Source: Rhizaria sp. SCN 62-66 (taxonomy: Eukaryota; Rhizaria, unplaced). Taken from it: 57,196 bases of DNA. Shown piece after piece: positions 20,501-32,632 of this stretch. Both the position numbers and the translations under genes were made by a program. The notes under the pieces were generated by a model. The model was not told where the DNA came from. It saw only the letters and a program-made list of their open reading frames with translations, and ran no database searches. Location of the stretch: NCBI GenBank assembly GCA_001724265.1, contig MEDY01000170.1:1-57196 (forward strand). Reading direction: 5' to 3'. Each line of letters opens with the position of its first letter. The first letter of the stretch is position 1.

Positions 20501-23500
20501 CCGAGAGTCCGCTGACTGCCGACAGTCATGCGCGCGCTGGCGGCCGCAGCTTTGGCGATGATGATAGCGATAATGACATTGACAACACTGGCGGGGACGA
20601 CAACAAAGAGAACGACAACGAAGTTGTTGCTCACAGCCGCGTTCATGCCAGCGTTCGAAGCGATGACAAAAACACTACCGGCGGCGAGAATGATGACGAC
20701 GATGACGACGGCGCTGGCGGCCTGAAGGAGGATGTGCGCGCCGCGCTCAACGCCTGGCAGAGCTACCTTAAGGCCGCCGCCGCGCGGGCCGCCGCGGAGT
20801 CTTCTTTGGCGACCACGGCGTCCGTCGCGTCGATGCTGTCGCTGACCTCGGACGCGCAGACCGCGCGCTCACTCGCGGACTCGGCCGACGCAGACACGCC
20901 GCGCGACACCGCTGCGAACGCAGGCGTCGCTGCGGGGGCTACGCTGTCATTGAGTGTCGGCGGCGCTGCCTCCGGCGCCGGCTCGGGCGCCGGCTCGGGC
21001 CCTGCCTCCGGCGCTGACTCTGGCCCCGGCTCTGCTCCTGGTGCTGGCGCGAGCGACTTTGGTGGCCTTGCGTCCCCGGTGATGTCTGCCGGTGGCGGCG
21101 AAAGCGGCGGCAGCCCAATGCTCGACCGCTCGCGCGGCGACCCGCTGCTGAGCTCAATGCGGCGCCGCCGCGGCCGGCGCAGCGACGCCCGGCTGGCCGC
21201 CGCGGGGGGCTCGCACTCGCACCTGCTGCCGTTGGAGGATGCCTCGCCCGCGGGCTCGCCACCACAGCCGCTCGCGCACGCGTCGCTGAGGCCCCGCGCG
21301 CGCGGCTCGGCGCTGGGCGCGCCCGCGCTTGCGTCCGGGCCCGGCTCTGGGACTTCACTCGCGCCAGGTGCAGCGAGCAGCTCGGCTGGGGCCGGGCACG
21401 GCAGCGACGCGATCTCGGCCGCGCACGCGTACATCAGCGAGCGCGCGACGCAGATGATGCGGCGCGCCAGCAGCACCGCGATGCTCGGCCTGGCCGTGCT
21501 CGACCGCGCAGGTTCCGGCGGGTTCGCCAGCAGCTTCGACGACTCCAGCGACAACCCGAATGCTAACAGCAACAATGCTGTCTCCGCACGGAGCGGCAGC
21601 GGTAGTGTCGACGGCAGCAGCAACGGCTCGCTGCCTGACGCTTCCGGCTTCGCGCCTCTGACGTTGCCGCGGCAGATGCCAGGCCGGCTCCAAGCGGGCA
21701 CCCCCGTGTCGATCGGTGCCGACTCGACCGAGGAGGACAACGATCACGACGACGACGGCTCTACCGCGCTTGCAAGCGAAAACAGCGACGGGGTGGCGCT
21801 GTCGGCCGTGGTGCCGCCGCTGCCGCTGCCGCTGCCGCTCGCGCTGCTCAGTCTGTCCGAGTCATCGGGACCCGTTGTCCCGCTGCTGTCGGCGCGCGGC
21901 GCAAAGCCGCCCGAGTCAGGCACGCTGCGGCGCCAGCAGCCGCCCGCAGCCGCCACGGCAGAGCTCTTTGCGCGGCCCTCCGCAGCCACGGCAACGAGCG
22001 CCAAGGGCGCCGCCGCACCAACGGCCGCCGGTGCAACAGCTGCTCCGACCGCTGTTTCCGGTGGCGTTGCTGCCAGCGGCGGCGCGGAAAGCGGCGGCAC
22101 TCCCCGCACGCCATCGCGGCCGCCATCGCGCGCGTTCTCTCAGCAGCAGCAGCAGTCGCCGCACGCGGGCTCGCGCGGCAGTCTGCTCGCGCACTCGAGC
22201 TCGCGCGCGTCGTCGCGCACGTCGCTGCGCGGCGCAGTGTCGCCGGCGCTCGCGCCCGCGCAGCTCGGGGGCCATGGCCACAGCAACGGGCATCACGGTC
22301 ATGGCCACGGTCACGGTCACGGGGGACAGAGTGTGCGCGGACGGTCGCGCACGCGCAGCAGCGGCTCCGGTCGCCTCCTCCCGGGCTCTGATACACAACA
22401 AGACACGGCTGCTGGCTCCGCAGCTGCGGCCGAGGCCGTGGAAGAAGAAGAGCAGGACGCAGAGGTGCTGATGGCGATGGCTGCGTGGGAGCAGTACATG
22501 CGCTCACTAGTCAACGCTTCCGTTGCCGCGGCCTCCTCCGACGCCGGCTCAGGCTCAGTCTACGGCTCCGTTTCCGGCTCGCACTCGGGCTCGGTCCGCG
22601 CGCCCTCGCTCGGCCGCAGTCTCGCCGGCTCGCGCGCCTCGCTTGGCTCCAGGGCCAGCACGCGCGCGCGCCGCCGCGAGAGCGCGAGCCCCGGCGGGAT
22701 CGGCACCGCGCCCTCCGCCGCGACGTCCGGGTCCGGCTCCGGCTCCAACCCCGCTGCTGCCCAGCGCGGCGCCACCGGGTCCTCAACCTCAGGCGCTGCG
22801 GGCGCGGGACCGATGGATACTACGACTAGACACGGCCCTTTGAGCGACGATGAGTCGTCCGACGACGACGCCCGCGGTCGGCGCCGCCGCGGCCGTGCCC
22901 GTGGTGTCGACAACAACTCCGGCGGCGACGGCGAAGGCTTCGTGACCGGCTACTCAGATCCCGACCACGAGACGGACTCGAACGGGGACTCGAACGCTGA
23001 CGGCCACGGCTACGACGGCCGTGAACACAGCCGTGAGCACTCGCGCTCGCGTTCGCGCCGCCGCAGGGTCACCGCAGCGCCCCGGCTCGCGCGCCTGACG
23101 TCGGCCGGGACCGGCCCGGGCCACGATCTCGGCCACGGCCACGGCGATGGGCACGACGGGCACGAACACGGCCACGCGCACGGACACCCGCGCGGCGGCG
23201 CCGCCGCGCCGGGCCAGTCGCCGGGCCGCAACCGGGCGCGCTCACCGCGGCCCGCGCGCAGCTCCCGCGAGGGCGGTATTGGTATTGTCGGTGCTGAGGA
23301 TGCTGCTGAGACCACGACAACGCCTCAGCAGCCGCGCCACCGCGGCCGCAGCGTGCGCGGCCCCAGCTCCACCTCCGGCGCCGCGCTTGCCTCTGCAGCG
23401 GACGCGCTGCTTGCTGCGGGCGGCTCCATGCGCAGCGGGCGCCGCGCCGCGCACGGTGGCGCTGCCAGCAGCGTCGGCGGCTCCGGTGGCCCCGCGCACG

Positions 23501-26500
23501 GCGGCAGCATGCGCGGCGCGCCATGGACGGACTCGCAGCACCGCCGCACGCGCCCGCGGCGCCAACGCACCGCGGCCGCGCCCACGGCGGCCGTGAGCAC
23601 TGCCACGGCACCCAGCGAGGGCAAGGCTTCCGGCGGCGGCGCCACGGCACATTCGGTGTTGGCACAATCTGCGGCGCCCGCGACGACGACGATCACGACG
23701 CCGCCCGCGCCGGAAGTCTCTGCGTCGTCCGCGACTCTCGCAACGGCGCCGGCCTCCGCATCTGTCTCCGCAGTTGTCGCCGTTGACAGTGCTGGCGCAT
23801 GCGCTGCCGGTGATGTTAGTGACGACGACTCGTTTGCGGCCGAGGCGCAGCATGAGTGGGCAGCCTACTTTAGCGCGTTGCTGCCCGCGGGCTCTGATGC
23901 AGACTCCGCGTCTGGCTCCGACGATAACGACGATGATGATAGCAAGGATGCCGATGATGAAAACGCCAAGACGCAACCTGCTGCTGTGTTTGTCATCAGC
24001 AGTGACGCCTCGCTCGCGGGCATAGCGCTTGAGGAAGAGGCCGCTGCGGCCGAGACGAAGGCCGCTGCTGCTGCTGCCGCAGCAACTGCCAAGTCCCCTA
24101 CGTCTGCAAAGGCTGAGGCTGTTACAACGGCAAGTCTCGGTGACGATGCTGAAGCCGCTGCAGCTGCAGGCACGGACAACGCTGACGCACTCGCCGGCGA
24201 TGATGACGAAGACGACGAGGATGACGAGGAGGACGGCAGCTACGACACTGACGACGAAGAGGATGCTTCCTTTACAGCAAGTCTCAGCAGTGGCAGCAGC
24301 GGCGACGACCTCGACGACGACTCCACAGGCTGGACTGGCTCCGGCTCCGGCACTGGCAGCATGAGCGACTCTTCCTCCGGCAGCGGCAGTGACGAGGACG
24401 GCGAGCACGACGAACGCTACGCCACGACTACCGACGACACGGACTCGCATTCCGGCCACAGCGAAGACGAGGACGAGGACGAAGACGAGGACGAGGCCGG
24501 CGAGCACCCCGCGCCGCTGACGGCTACGCGTGACCGGTTCTCGGCCGCGCAAAGCTTCTCCGCTCTCGGTGCCCTGGCCTTCCGCGGCAGCGCCGGTGCT
24601 GACACAGCGTTTCCCGCGATGCGGCCCCACGCCGGCAGCGGCCCCGCGGGCCCGGACTCGCCGCGCGTGGGGCTTAGCGGCGCGCGCGGACACCGGCGCA
24701 GCGCAAGCGCGGGCGCCTTTGCTGGGCTCGATGATGAAGTCAACCGTGCTGCGGCGAATGCCGACAGCGGCAGCGGAGGTGCCTCAGGCGCCGCGTCCGC
24801 TGCAGCGCCGTCGAGCAACAGCGCGGGGAGCAGTGCGAGCAGCAGCGGCTCGCGCCAGTCGCGTCGCGAGCGGGAGCGTGAGCGCGAGCGCGAGCGCGAG
24901 TTGGCCGTACGCCAGCGCCGTTATCGCCGCGCGCTCGAGCGTTCACAACGCTTCCGCGAGTACATGCACAACTCGCAGCGTTTCGACTCGATTCTGGAGC
25001 TGTCCGAGCCAGAAGCCGAGGACGGTGCCGCCGCGGGCGAGGGCGGGGGCGACGGCGACGGCTCTGGCGCTGCGGCCGGTGACGGCGACACTGGCACCGG
25101 CGCTGGAACGCGCGGCAGCACACGCAGGTCGGTTCGTAGCACGTGGGGTCGGCTGATGGCCACCGCTGCGCAGGCGGCGGCAGACGCTGCAGCGTCGCGC
25201 GGGCTCGGTCTGGCGCGCGCGCGACGGAGCTCGGTCGAGGGCCGCACAGTCGTCGGTGCCCCACCTGCGGACACTGCGGAGGTCGACGGCGTTGGGCTGC
25301 GCAGCGTTGGCGTCGGCTCACCCGGCGCAAGTTCACGCTCGCTCACCCACTCGCACTCGCAGTCATATTCGCAATCGCATGGCCACCCGCGCTCACCAGA
25401 GTCCGTGCAACGATCTCTCTCAAGCAGCTCCGCTTCCGCGTCGGCAGCGGCGGCGGCGGGCCACGGGCTGGGGCTCTCGCTCTCCGCCACAACTGGCAGC
25501 AGCAGCGGCAGCCTTGTCGGTGGTGAGGGCGTGGTCAGTCCGCGTCGCTCGCCACACCGCAGCCCCGCACTGCCCACGCGCTCGCGTCTCGCCACGAGCG
25601 CTTCTGTTGCTAGCTCCGCCTCCGGCTCTCTTAGTCCCACGCCCTCGGCTAGCGGCGCAAATGCTGCAGGCACTGCGTCCACGGGCGCAGATGCGGGCTC
25701 CGGCTCCGGCTCTGAAGTCGGCGCTGCGACCACTGCTGCATCCGCTGCAGCGTCTTCATTTGGCGCTGCTGGCGCAAACACCCACGAAGGCGCAGGCGAT
25801 GCGGAGCTCAGCGGGAGCGAGCGCTCTGGCACTGGCTCCGCCGCGGCGCGCAGCAGGCCCGACAGCGGTGCCACCGCCGGCGGCGGCGCGAGCAGCGGCG
25901 AAGGCGACGACGCCGTGTTCGCTCGGCGCCGCACGACCGCGCGGCGGCGCAGCGTGCTGCTCGAGGAAGACCTGGACGAAATGGACCGGCTCATGCGGTC
26001 GGCGCCCTTCCACGCGTTGATGCGGCGCCAGTCGATCCCGCACGCGCTGCGCGAGCGCCTGGAGGCCGAAGCTGCGCTGCAGGACGACCGCGCGCGCAGG
26101 AAGGAGCAGCGGCACGCCGAGCGCAAGCGCAAGCGCGCTGCAAACGCAGTGGCCGCGGCCGGGGACAAGGGCGTGCGCGCTATTCTGCATCAGCAGCAAC
26201 AGCAGTTGCCGCCTCAGACACAGCCGGACGAGCCGGACGAGCCTGACGAGGTGCGACGCGAGCACCGACGGCGGCGCAGGCTGCAGCGGCGTGACCGGCG
26301 TGCGCGCCAGGCCGAGGCCGGGGCTGACGCTGGCGCGGGGTCGGAGACGCTGGCAGCGTCTTTGTCGTCGCAGCGCCGGCGTTCGAATAGCAGTAGTGCG
26401 GAGCTTCGCGGGTCCGAACGCGATAATGATGAAGATGATGATGACGAAGACGACAGCGACGACGATGACGACGACGACGACAATTATGATGACGACGATC

Positions 26501-29500
26501 GGCTGTCCGGAACATCGTCCTCACTTACTTCAACCAACAGCACACTCACAACGACCACGACGACGACGCTCACCTCAGTGGCCACGCCACTCACAGGCAC
26601 TTCCGCCTCGACCGCGCTGTCAATTTCAGCGGACACACTCACGGGCACGCTTTCCGGCACGCAAGACCACGGTGCCCGCGCGCTGAGCCGCTTCTACGCC
26701 TCCGCGGGGCCTTCGCTGGGCCGCCGGCCTTCGCGCGCCTTGCTCGCCGAGTCCGGGCGCGAGGGCGTGCTTGCTCACACGCGCGCAGCGGAGGCGCAGC
26801 AGAGCCACGGCCAGGGCCGCGCGCGCGGACACTCGCACAGCCGCAGCATCTCCAGCGACGGTCTCAGCGGCGGGGCTGACGGCGCTAGCGTCAGTGCACA
26901 GTCCCCGCGCTCGCGCTCACACGCGCGGTCGCATTCGCACTCGCACGTGCCGTCGCCGCTCACCTCGCCCACCGCCGCCTCTGGCTCTGTTGGCGACCGC
27001 TCGCGCCGCCGCGGCCGCTCATCCCGCTCCCACGCCACCTCCGCGGCCGCCGACGGCGACGGCGAGGCCGACGTGGGCGTGGAGCGGCGGCGCCGACGCG
27101 CGGGCCGCGCGCGGCGCTCGCGCGGACACACCGCGGCCGGCGCTCGCGGCGACGGCGACAGAGACGGCACGCCGTCCGCGGGCGGGGACACGTCCCGCGG
27201 CCGCAACAGGGGCGTCGGCAACGGCAGCGGCGACGACGCCGACGGCACGACGTCGCGTGGCCCGCGGCTCGACTTCCTGTACCCCGTGGTGCCGTGGCCC
27301 GGCCCGCTGTCGCGCGAGGCGGCGCGGCACGGCCCGCTTCTGCCGCTGCTGCCTCGGCTGTGCGAGGCCGGCAGCGACGAGGAGTCCGCCGCCGTGGCTG
27401 CTGCGGCGACTGCGACGCCGACTGCGGCGGCCGCCGGCGTGAGCGGCGCGGCTGCGGAGTTCGAGGCCCCCGTGCGGCAGCGCGCACAAGAAGCCCCCGC
27501 CAACTCGATGCTCACGGTGGCCACCAGCGACGCGTTTACCACCTCCCCCGCCGCCGCCGTCAGGGCAATCGCGCTGCTGCCGGCCGCGGCCGCGGCGCGC
27601 GGCGCGGCGCACGCGACCGGCGTGGTGCCTGGCGTCTCGCTGGGCGTGCTTGCGGCGCCCGTCGACCGCTGGCCCATGCCGCAGGCCTCGCGGACCGCGG
27701 ACGCGGCGACCGCGGCGACCGACGGGCCGCGGGGCGCGCCGCTGCAGGCGCGCTGGGGCGCCGAGGCGCTTGCCGCGGGCGCCCCGGCATTGACGCCCGC
27801 GGCCGCCGCCGCCGCGGGGGCGGACCCGCTGCGCTCGCCCGCCGCAGATCTGCCGACGGGCGCGGGCGCCGTCGTCGTGGTTGCTGCCGCGGTCGAGGCG
27901 TCTGCGACGGCGAGGGAGCAGCGCGCTGCTGTAGTGATGGCGCAGACGGCGCGCGAGCCTGCACCCGCGATGCCGCCGCCGGTCGCCGTCGTCTGTAACA
28001 GCGGCGCGGCCCGCGGCGCGCGCTCGAACACCGGCGCCGGCCACATCGGCGATGTTGCCGGTCTTTCGCTCGCCCTCGCGCCCGTCTCCAGCACGTCTTC
28101 GGCGTCGCCTGCCGCGATTGGCGGCGCGAGCGTGACTGTGGGGGCGCTCCAGCGCAGCCACCGGCCCGGCGCGCTGCCCACCTCGGGCACCGCGGGGCCC
28201 GGCGCGGCGGCGGCGACGGCGCTGGCGACCGCGGCCGCCGTCGCTGCCGCCGCAGGGCATATCCGTACCGGCGCTGGCGCGAGCGCTGCCGCTGCCGACG
28301 CACTGCCCCACAACAGCCATTCTGCTGGACGCGGTAATAGTCACGGATACGGCCGCCAGGGACAGCAGAGCGAGGGCGGGCTGGCCGCGAGCGATCCGCT
28401 GTGGCTGCTGCGGCCTGAGGCTGAGGTGACGGCCGAGGCGGAGCGCAGGCTGCGGCGCGCGCTGGCGTGGCAAGACTTCTGCCGTCCCGGCGAAGCCGCC
28501 GCCAACGCGTCCGCTGCCGCTGCCGCTGCGGCTTCGCTGGCGGCAACCCCTGCGGCCGCAATGACTGTAGTTGCGACGAAGCGCACTACGCCCGTCGCAG
28601 CTGCTGCTGCTGCGGATGCGGCACAGCAGCTGCCGGGCACCGTGCCCCTGAGCAGCGCCGAGCGGGGCGCCGAGATCGAGGTGCACGGCGGCGGCCCCCC
28701 GTCGCCGCCGTCGTCGCGCACGTCCCCGTCCTCCGCGTCTGCCGCAGCGGCGGCAGCGGCCGCACTCTCACCCGCCGCGGGGTCCTATGAAGCCACCCAG
28801 CACGCGAACTCAGGCCATAGTACCACGGGCGCTGGCGTTGACGGGGCCCGTCGCCGGGTCACGCAGGTCACGCACGCGCCCTTCTCCGCCACGAGCGCAA
28901 CCGCCAGCGCCAGCGCCGCTGTTATTACGGCCACGGGCGGCCGCGCTGCGCCGCGCACCGCGCCCGCGCGCTCCGGGCTATCGGCCTTCACACCAGCGAC
29001 CCACATCGGCGGCGCTGGCAACGGAGACGCCGTGGGCGCTGTAGCGAGCCCTGTTGGCGAGGCTGAGGAGGCCGACGCGGCGGCGGCGGCGGCGATCACG
29101 GCGGCCGCGCAACGGCCCATGACCGCGCAGCACCGGCGCGCGGTGGCCGTGGCCGCGGCGGCACTCGGCACTGGCACACCGGCGCACGCGCACTTACTGT
29201 CGCAGTCGCAATCGCTCTCGTACGATTACCCATCAACCAGCGCAGGTGTCACTACTGTGCCTCATGCTGTCGCTGTCAGATCTGCTGCGAGTGGGCCGCA
29301 TGTGACGCTGCGGCCGCGTCCTCCCAGCACGCCGCCCCCGCCGCAGACGCAGACACTGGCGCCGACACAATCTCAGTCGCATCTGCCGTTGCAGTTTGAG
29401 CTCCAGGCTCAGCAGGCGCAGCGCACCGCAACGGGCGCTGCGGGGCGCGCTGCCTTGGCGCGGCCGCGCACGGCCAGCACGGGCAGTCTAGCGGGCGCGA

Positions 29501-29757
29501 GCGCTGGCGATGCCGCTAGCGCCGTGTCTGCCACGGCGGCCGCAGTGGTCGCGGCAGTGACGCGCAGCGCATCGGTCACTGCCGCGGCCTCCGCTCCTGT
29601 TCCTGCTCCTGCTCCTGCTCCCGCTCCGACAGTGCGTCAGTCCGCCGCTGCGACGCAGTCTGCAAGCGACAGCGCCGTGGCTGCCGAGGCGGCGGAGGCT
29701 GAGGAGAAAGCGAGGCTGCTAGCCGAGCTTGGAAGGCTGATTCCTGGCTTTGATTAA
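14506..29757 (+). CDS. Giant low-complexity protein (about 5,083 residues), unknown function, one in-frame TAG
   Basis: I do not recognise this gene. The frame runs from ATG 14506 to TAA at 29755-29757 with one TAG at codon 176 (15031). If TAG were a stop, the downstream frame would have no ATG until 15481. The protein is mostly disordered: Ala, Ser, Gly and Thr tracts, Asp/Glu blocks, RS-like and His/Gly stretches. Five copies of a short motif (acidic stretch, Ala/Leu, then AWxxYL or a close variant) are spaced through it. Two other segments look helical or ordered: a charged one at about 25930-26190 (LLEEDLDEMDRLMRSAPFHA) and LDFLYPVVPWPGPLSREAAR near 27268. The C-terminus is EEKARLLAELGRLIPGFD. 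No catalytic motif, membrane helix or signal peptide was seen. Repeated short motifs in disorder suggest a scaffold that binds one partner several times; that is inference. Coding status is supported by 15 kb of open frame. Confidence 0.7.
15031..15033 (+). other. In-frame TAG codon, probably sense
   Basis: TAG lies at codon 176 of the giant gene, between HGHLQTLS and GHGPTLRQQ. The same frame is open for 175 codons before and 4,907 codons after it, and a Gln-rich segment (YPQPQAQAQGQGPG) follows within 15 codons. The next base is G. No GTACGT-type 5' splice site that would remove it while keeping frame was found. Confidence 0.7.
18142..28490 (+). repeat. Five dispersed copies of an acidic AWxxYL-type motif in the giant protein
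   Basis: Copies lie at about 18142-18210 (ELRSAARAWEAYLARAAA), 20719-20775 (KEDVRAALNAWQSYLKAAAA), 22435-22515 (DAEVLMAMAAWEQYMRSL), 23818-23885 (AAEAQHEWAAYFSALL) and 28430-28490 (ERRLRRALAWQDFCRP). The first four follow Glu/Asp-rich stretches and the first three precede Ala/Ser-rich helical tails. The DNA copies differ, so this is a protein-level repeat rather than a recent duplication. Confidence 0.6.
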
Positions 29758-30074
29758 CTGCGGCTCTGGGAAGAACATAATATCTTATATTATCTGTAAC
29801 ATTGACTCTTTGTCATCAGAGACATCATTTACATAGGAAGTTCGTTATATACGCAATCTAAAAGAAAATATATTAGTATATTGTAACAAAGAACTTGAGA
29901 TTGAATAAAATCTACTTTGTATTTTTATCATTATCGCTTTCCGCTTGATCAAATACCCCAAAAGAAACTTAGTGGGTACAAAATGAGTTCTACCAGGCCC
30001 CAGAGTTCTATATCTCGCCAAACAGGCGTTGTCATCGCATATGCATGCATGTGTTCGCATGGGTGTCGCCGCGC
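29758..30074. other. AT-rich spacer between convergent giant gene and FCF1
   Basis: This 317-bp spacer holds the 3' ends of two converging genes. The plus strand has a poly(A) signal candidate at 29904-29909 for the giant gene. No clear minus-strand AATAAA for FCF1 was seen. No other gene is visible. Confidence 0.5.
29904..29909 (+). terminator. Candidate polyadenylation signal AATAAA for the giant gene
   Basis: An exact AATAAA lies 147 bp past the TAA of the giant plus-strand gene, in AT-rich sequence. It supports 29757 as the true end of that gene. Confidence 0.5.
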
Positions 30075-30719
30075 TCATGGGGGCGTGGAGGTGACGTCGG
30101 CGAAGCGCTCGATCTGGTACTTGTGGCCCGTAATGTAGACGATGGGCACGCCGGGGATCTTGCGGATGCGGCGCTTGAGCTCGCGGTCGCACGTCGCCAC
30201 CATGAAGCACTTGTGGTTCGTCACGCGGTCGATAAGGCAGTCGTCGGCGTACACGCCCTTGTGCGAGCAGGGGTAGCGCTCGAAGCGCTCGTCCTTGGAG
30301 AGGCGCAGCGCGACGCGGTACTGCAGCCCCAGCTTCTCCAGCTCGGCGACGACGCAGTCAGTCAGGATGGGGATCACCTTAGCGAGCAGGCAGTCCATCA
30401 GCGAAGTGAAGATGTCGAGCTTGTGCTGGATGGAGAAGTTGATAAAGTTAGTGTCGATGAGCACGCGGTACGGCGGGCCCAGCTGCGTGTTGTACTTGAG
30501 GAACATGGCCGCAGAGATGCGCGACGCGTGCACCACGGCGTCGCCGTCCACCTTGCGCACGTTGGCGCCATTCTTGGCCGCCACGGCCTTGCCACCCTCC
30601 TTGGCGATCTGCTTGTGCTTCGCCTCGGACGTCTGGTGGACTTTGAGTCGGTTGTCGTTGGCCTTGATGCGCTTAATGTCGCGAACTTGCTTCGTCTTGC
30701 GGCTGGTAGATTTGCCCAT
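30075..30719 (-). CDS. FCF1: FCF1, PIN-domain rRNA-processing factor of the small-subunit processome
   Basis: FCF1 is a nucleolar PIN-domain protein of the SSU processome needed for early pre-18S rRNA cleavages. The gene has no intron and encodes 214 residues (human about 198), ending in TGA. The start [11 protein letters not shown] fits the family and excludes upstream in-frame codons. A basic N-terminus (1-75) leads into a PIN domain (about 78-205) with [47 protein letters not shown] and the family signature [18 protein letters not shown]. Acidic PIN residues D89, E126, D159/D160 and D178 are present, so a metal site looks intact. Unlike its neighbours it has almost no low-complexity insertion, as expected for a highly constrained protein. 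The 401-bp spacer upstream is shared with the divergent EF-hand gene. The identification is firm. Confidence 0.97.
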   Translation of the reverse strand: MGKSTSRKTKQVRDIKRIKANDNRLKVHQTSEAKHKQIAKEGGKAVAAKNGANVRKVDGDAVVHASRISAAMFLKYNTQLGPPYRVLIDTNFINFSIQHKLDIFTSLMDCLLAKVIPILTDCVVAELEKLGLQYRVALRLSKDERFERYPCSHKGVYADDCLIDRVTNHKCFMVATCDRELKRRIRKIPGVPIVYITGHKYQIERFADVTSTPP

Positions 30720-31120
30720 TTTGGGAGTGCAGGTTGAGAGCTGGAGAGCTGTCAAAATAAAAGAAAGAAGTTGTGTCGGGGTTCTTCGCGGGGAAGAAAG
30801 GCAGAAGCGCGGTTACGGTTCGGTTGTCGCAAGCGATCAAGGAAGCGTAGCGCTCGTTTCAGGAGCTCTCGAACTTGGCTTGCTTGCTGGTTGCTATGGT
30901 GGCCAAGGGGGGACTGGCTGGGAGGTTCAGTAACAGCTGGCAACTTCCTCAGACTGCAAAACCATAGCTAGTCCGTCAACGCGGGTGCTGGTTGATATAC
31001 ATGTGTTATCTAGTTGTCTAAAATATGTTCTATAAATATAGTTCCTCGAAACGTTGATCTTCCGCCTCACCATATCTCTGCCTCTTCCCCTTGTCCTCGT
31101 CTACTCAACGGTCAGATCAG
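30720..31120. promoter_or_regulatory. Divergent spacer between FCF1 and the EF-hand gene
   Basis: This 401-bp spacer separates two divergent genes and must carry both promoters. The 60 bases before the EF-hand ATG are pyrimidine-rich. No TATA box can be assigned with confidence and no other gene is visible. Confidence 0.45.
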
Positions 31121-31841
31121 ATGTCTTCCAAGGACGGCAACAAGAGTCCCCGCAAGAATGCGAACTCGTCCGTCCGCCGCAACGCCAAAGGTGGCGTGTT
31201 TGTTAACCCCAACGAGCTTAAGCTGGTCCGTCCCCTCATCTCTCATCCCTTGTCATCCCTTTCTTCGGCATGCTTTATCGCCTTACGACAACGCTCACTC
31301 ACCTCCTCTCCTCTCTTTTGCTTTCACCCGTCTCATCTCTTCCGCTCTTAGGCCTTTGAGTTCCTTGATACAGGCAAGAAGGGCTACATTACGGCACAGG
31401 ACCTGCGCGAGAAGCTCGGCATCTTCTACAAGAACCTGACCTCGCGCGACTACAAGCTCCTCATGCAGGGCCGCGTACGTATCTCGCGCTCGCTGCGCTA
31501 TACTGTCGCCATAATGTTGCATGTCTCTAAATTAACTCACGTTTCTGTGTTTATTAGCTTATCTACTTATGTGTAATCCCGCTAATTACTTCTATATCGC
31601 GCGAACCTTCTCCATATATTGCCCTCGGATCAAACTCTCATGTTGTCATTCGAACAACCCCCCGCTCACACACACCCCCACGCCCTCCCACGCACACACT
31701 TTGCTTTCCACGCTTCCTCCCTCCGCCGCTCAGACTGAGCTGACGGAGCAGGACCTCTACGCGCTGCTCGCGCATAACGAGTTGACAGACTTCGATCCCG
31801 TCAAGGAAGCCTTTAAGGTCTACGCCCCCACCTCGGGCAAT

Positions 31842-31874
<33 letters not shown>

Positions 31875-32225
31875 TCCAACGCCTCTAGCGGCGACGCGGC
31901 GGGCGGCGCGGTGATGGACCGCGCGGTGCTGCGCAGTATCCTTGCAGCGTCCGGCTTCCAGGGCATCTCGGAGCCGGACATCGACACGCTGGTGCAGGCG
32001 CTCGACTTAGACGGCGACGGCGAGGTCGGGCTCGCCGACTTCGCAGACTTGGTCCGCGAGGCCGGCCGCGCGCGCTCGCAGGCGCAGCTCGTGCAGCAGC
32101 AGCATGCGCTGCACCAGCAGCGGCAGCAGCAGCGTGCGCACGGTCCTCCGCCCGCCGCCGCGCAGGGCAGAGCGCAGGGCCAGCAGCAGGGGCAGGGGTA
32201 TCAGGGCCAGGGTCAGGGCCAGTGA
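31121..32225 (+). CDS. EF-hand calcium-binding protein, three exons
   Basis: Exons are 31121-31225, 31352-31474 and 31734-32225, all joined in phase 0, giving 239 residues ending in TGA. The spliced N-terminal part reads NPNELKLAFEFLDTGKKGYI and TAQDLREKLGIF, an EF-hand-like unit whose loop (DTGKKGYITAQD) lacks the acidic residues at loop positions 3 and 5 and probably does not bind Ca2+. A Ser tract separates the lobes. The last EF-hand (loop from about residue 167, DLDGDGEVGLAD) has D-x-D-x-D-G and can bind Ca2+, though position 12 is Asp rather than Glu. A Gln/Gly-rich tail of about 50 residues follows. The calmodulin/light-chain-like layout suggests a Ca2+ sensor or structural light chain; the specific partner is unknown. 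Confidence 0.85.
31226..31351 (+). other. EF-hand gene intron 1 (126 nt, phase 0)
   Basis: It starts GTCCGT and ends CTCTTAG, with a C/T-rich body. Splicing joins NELKL to AFEFLDTG, giving an uninterrupted EF-hand helix. It is the only coding intron here that does not start GTACG. Confidence 0.8.
31475..31733 (+). other. EF-hand gene intron 2 (259 nt, phase 0)
   Basis: It starts GTACGT and ends CGCTCAG, with AT-rich and C-rich parts and stops in all frames. Splicing joins LLMQGR to TELTEQDL. Confidence 0.85.
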
Positions 32226-32632
32226 GGGGCGATGCGAGGGCGACTGCTCGGGTTCGAGTGACGCTGGACTCAGTCAAGCCGGTCTGGCGTGCAGCGGAGA
32301 GCCGCGAGCGCGCCGAGGGAAAGAAATACCGGGCCAGAGCAGCGCGGCGAGTGGTGCCATATTGCCGCTCGCTGCGACGGCAGCTGACAACTGTCCACAC
32401 AGCGTTTGTGCGACGTCGTCTGTCTGTATGCTGGTTATTTAGTCGATCTTATCATCTTTGCATCAAACATCTCTTTTTCTATTAGCACGACAATAAGAAT
32501 AAAATTCAAATGTCATATGTATTCATGGAACTACTTAAACAATAAACTACGTAACTAAGTTGTGACTTTTCGCCTCCACCACAGTTGTCTTAAGTTCAAC
32601 GTGAGCGATATAACGTGTTACTATATGTCCGC
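32226..32632. other. Convergent 3' spacer with two AATAAA signals
   Basis: This 407-bp region holds the 3' ends of the EF-hand gene (plus) and the EXO1-type gene (minus). Plus-strand AATAAA lies at 32498-32503 and 32541-32546, 270-320 bp past the EF-hand stop. The second is under 100 bp from the EXO1 stop at 32633, so the two 3' UTRs may overlap. No gene is visible. Confidence 0.5.

Noticed and set aside
15069-28686. Many long antisense and alternative-frame ORFs across the giant gene and across AQR (for example 24921-26168 minus, 27019-28686 minus, 7329-8567 minus, 8886-10307 minus)
   Set aside because: High GC removes stops from all frames. These frames are rich in Arg/Pro, have no domain, and overlap a better frame with conserved motifs or longer continuity.
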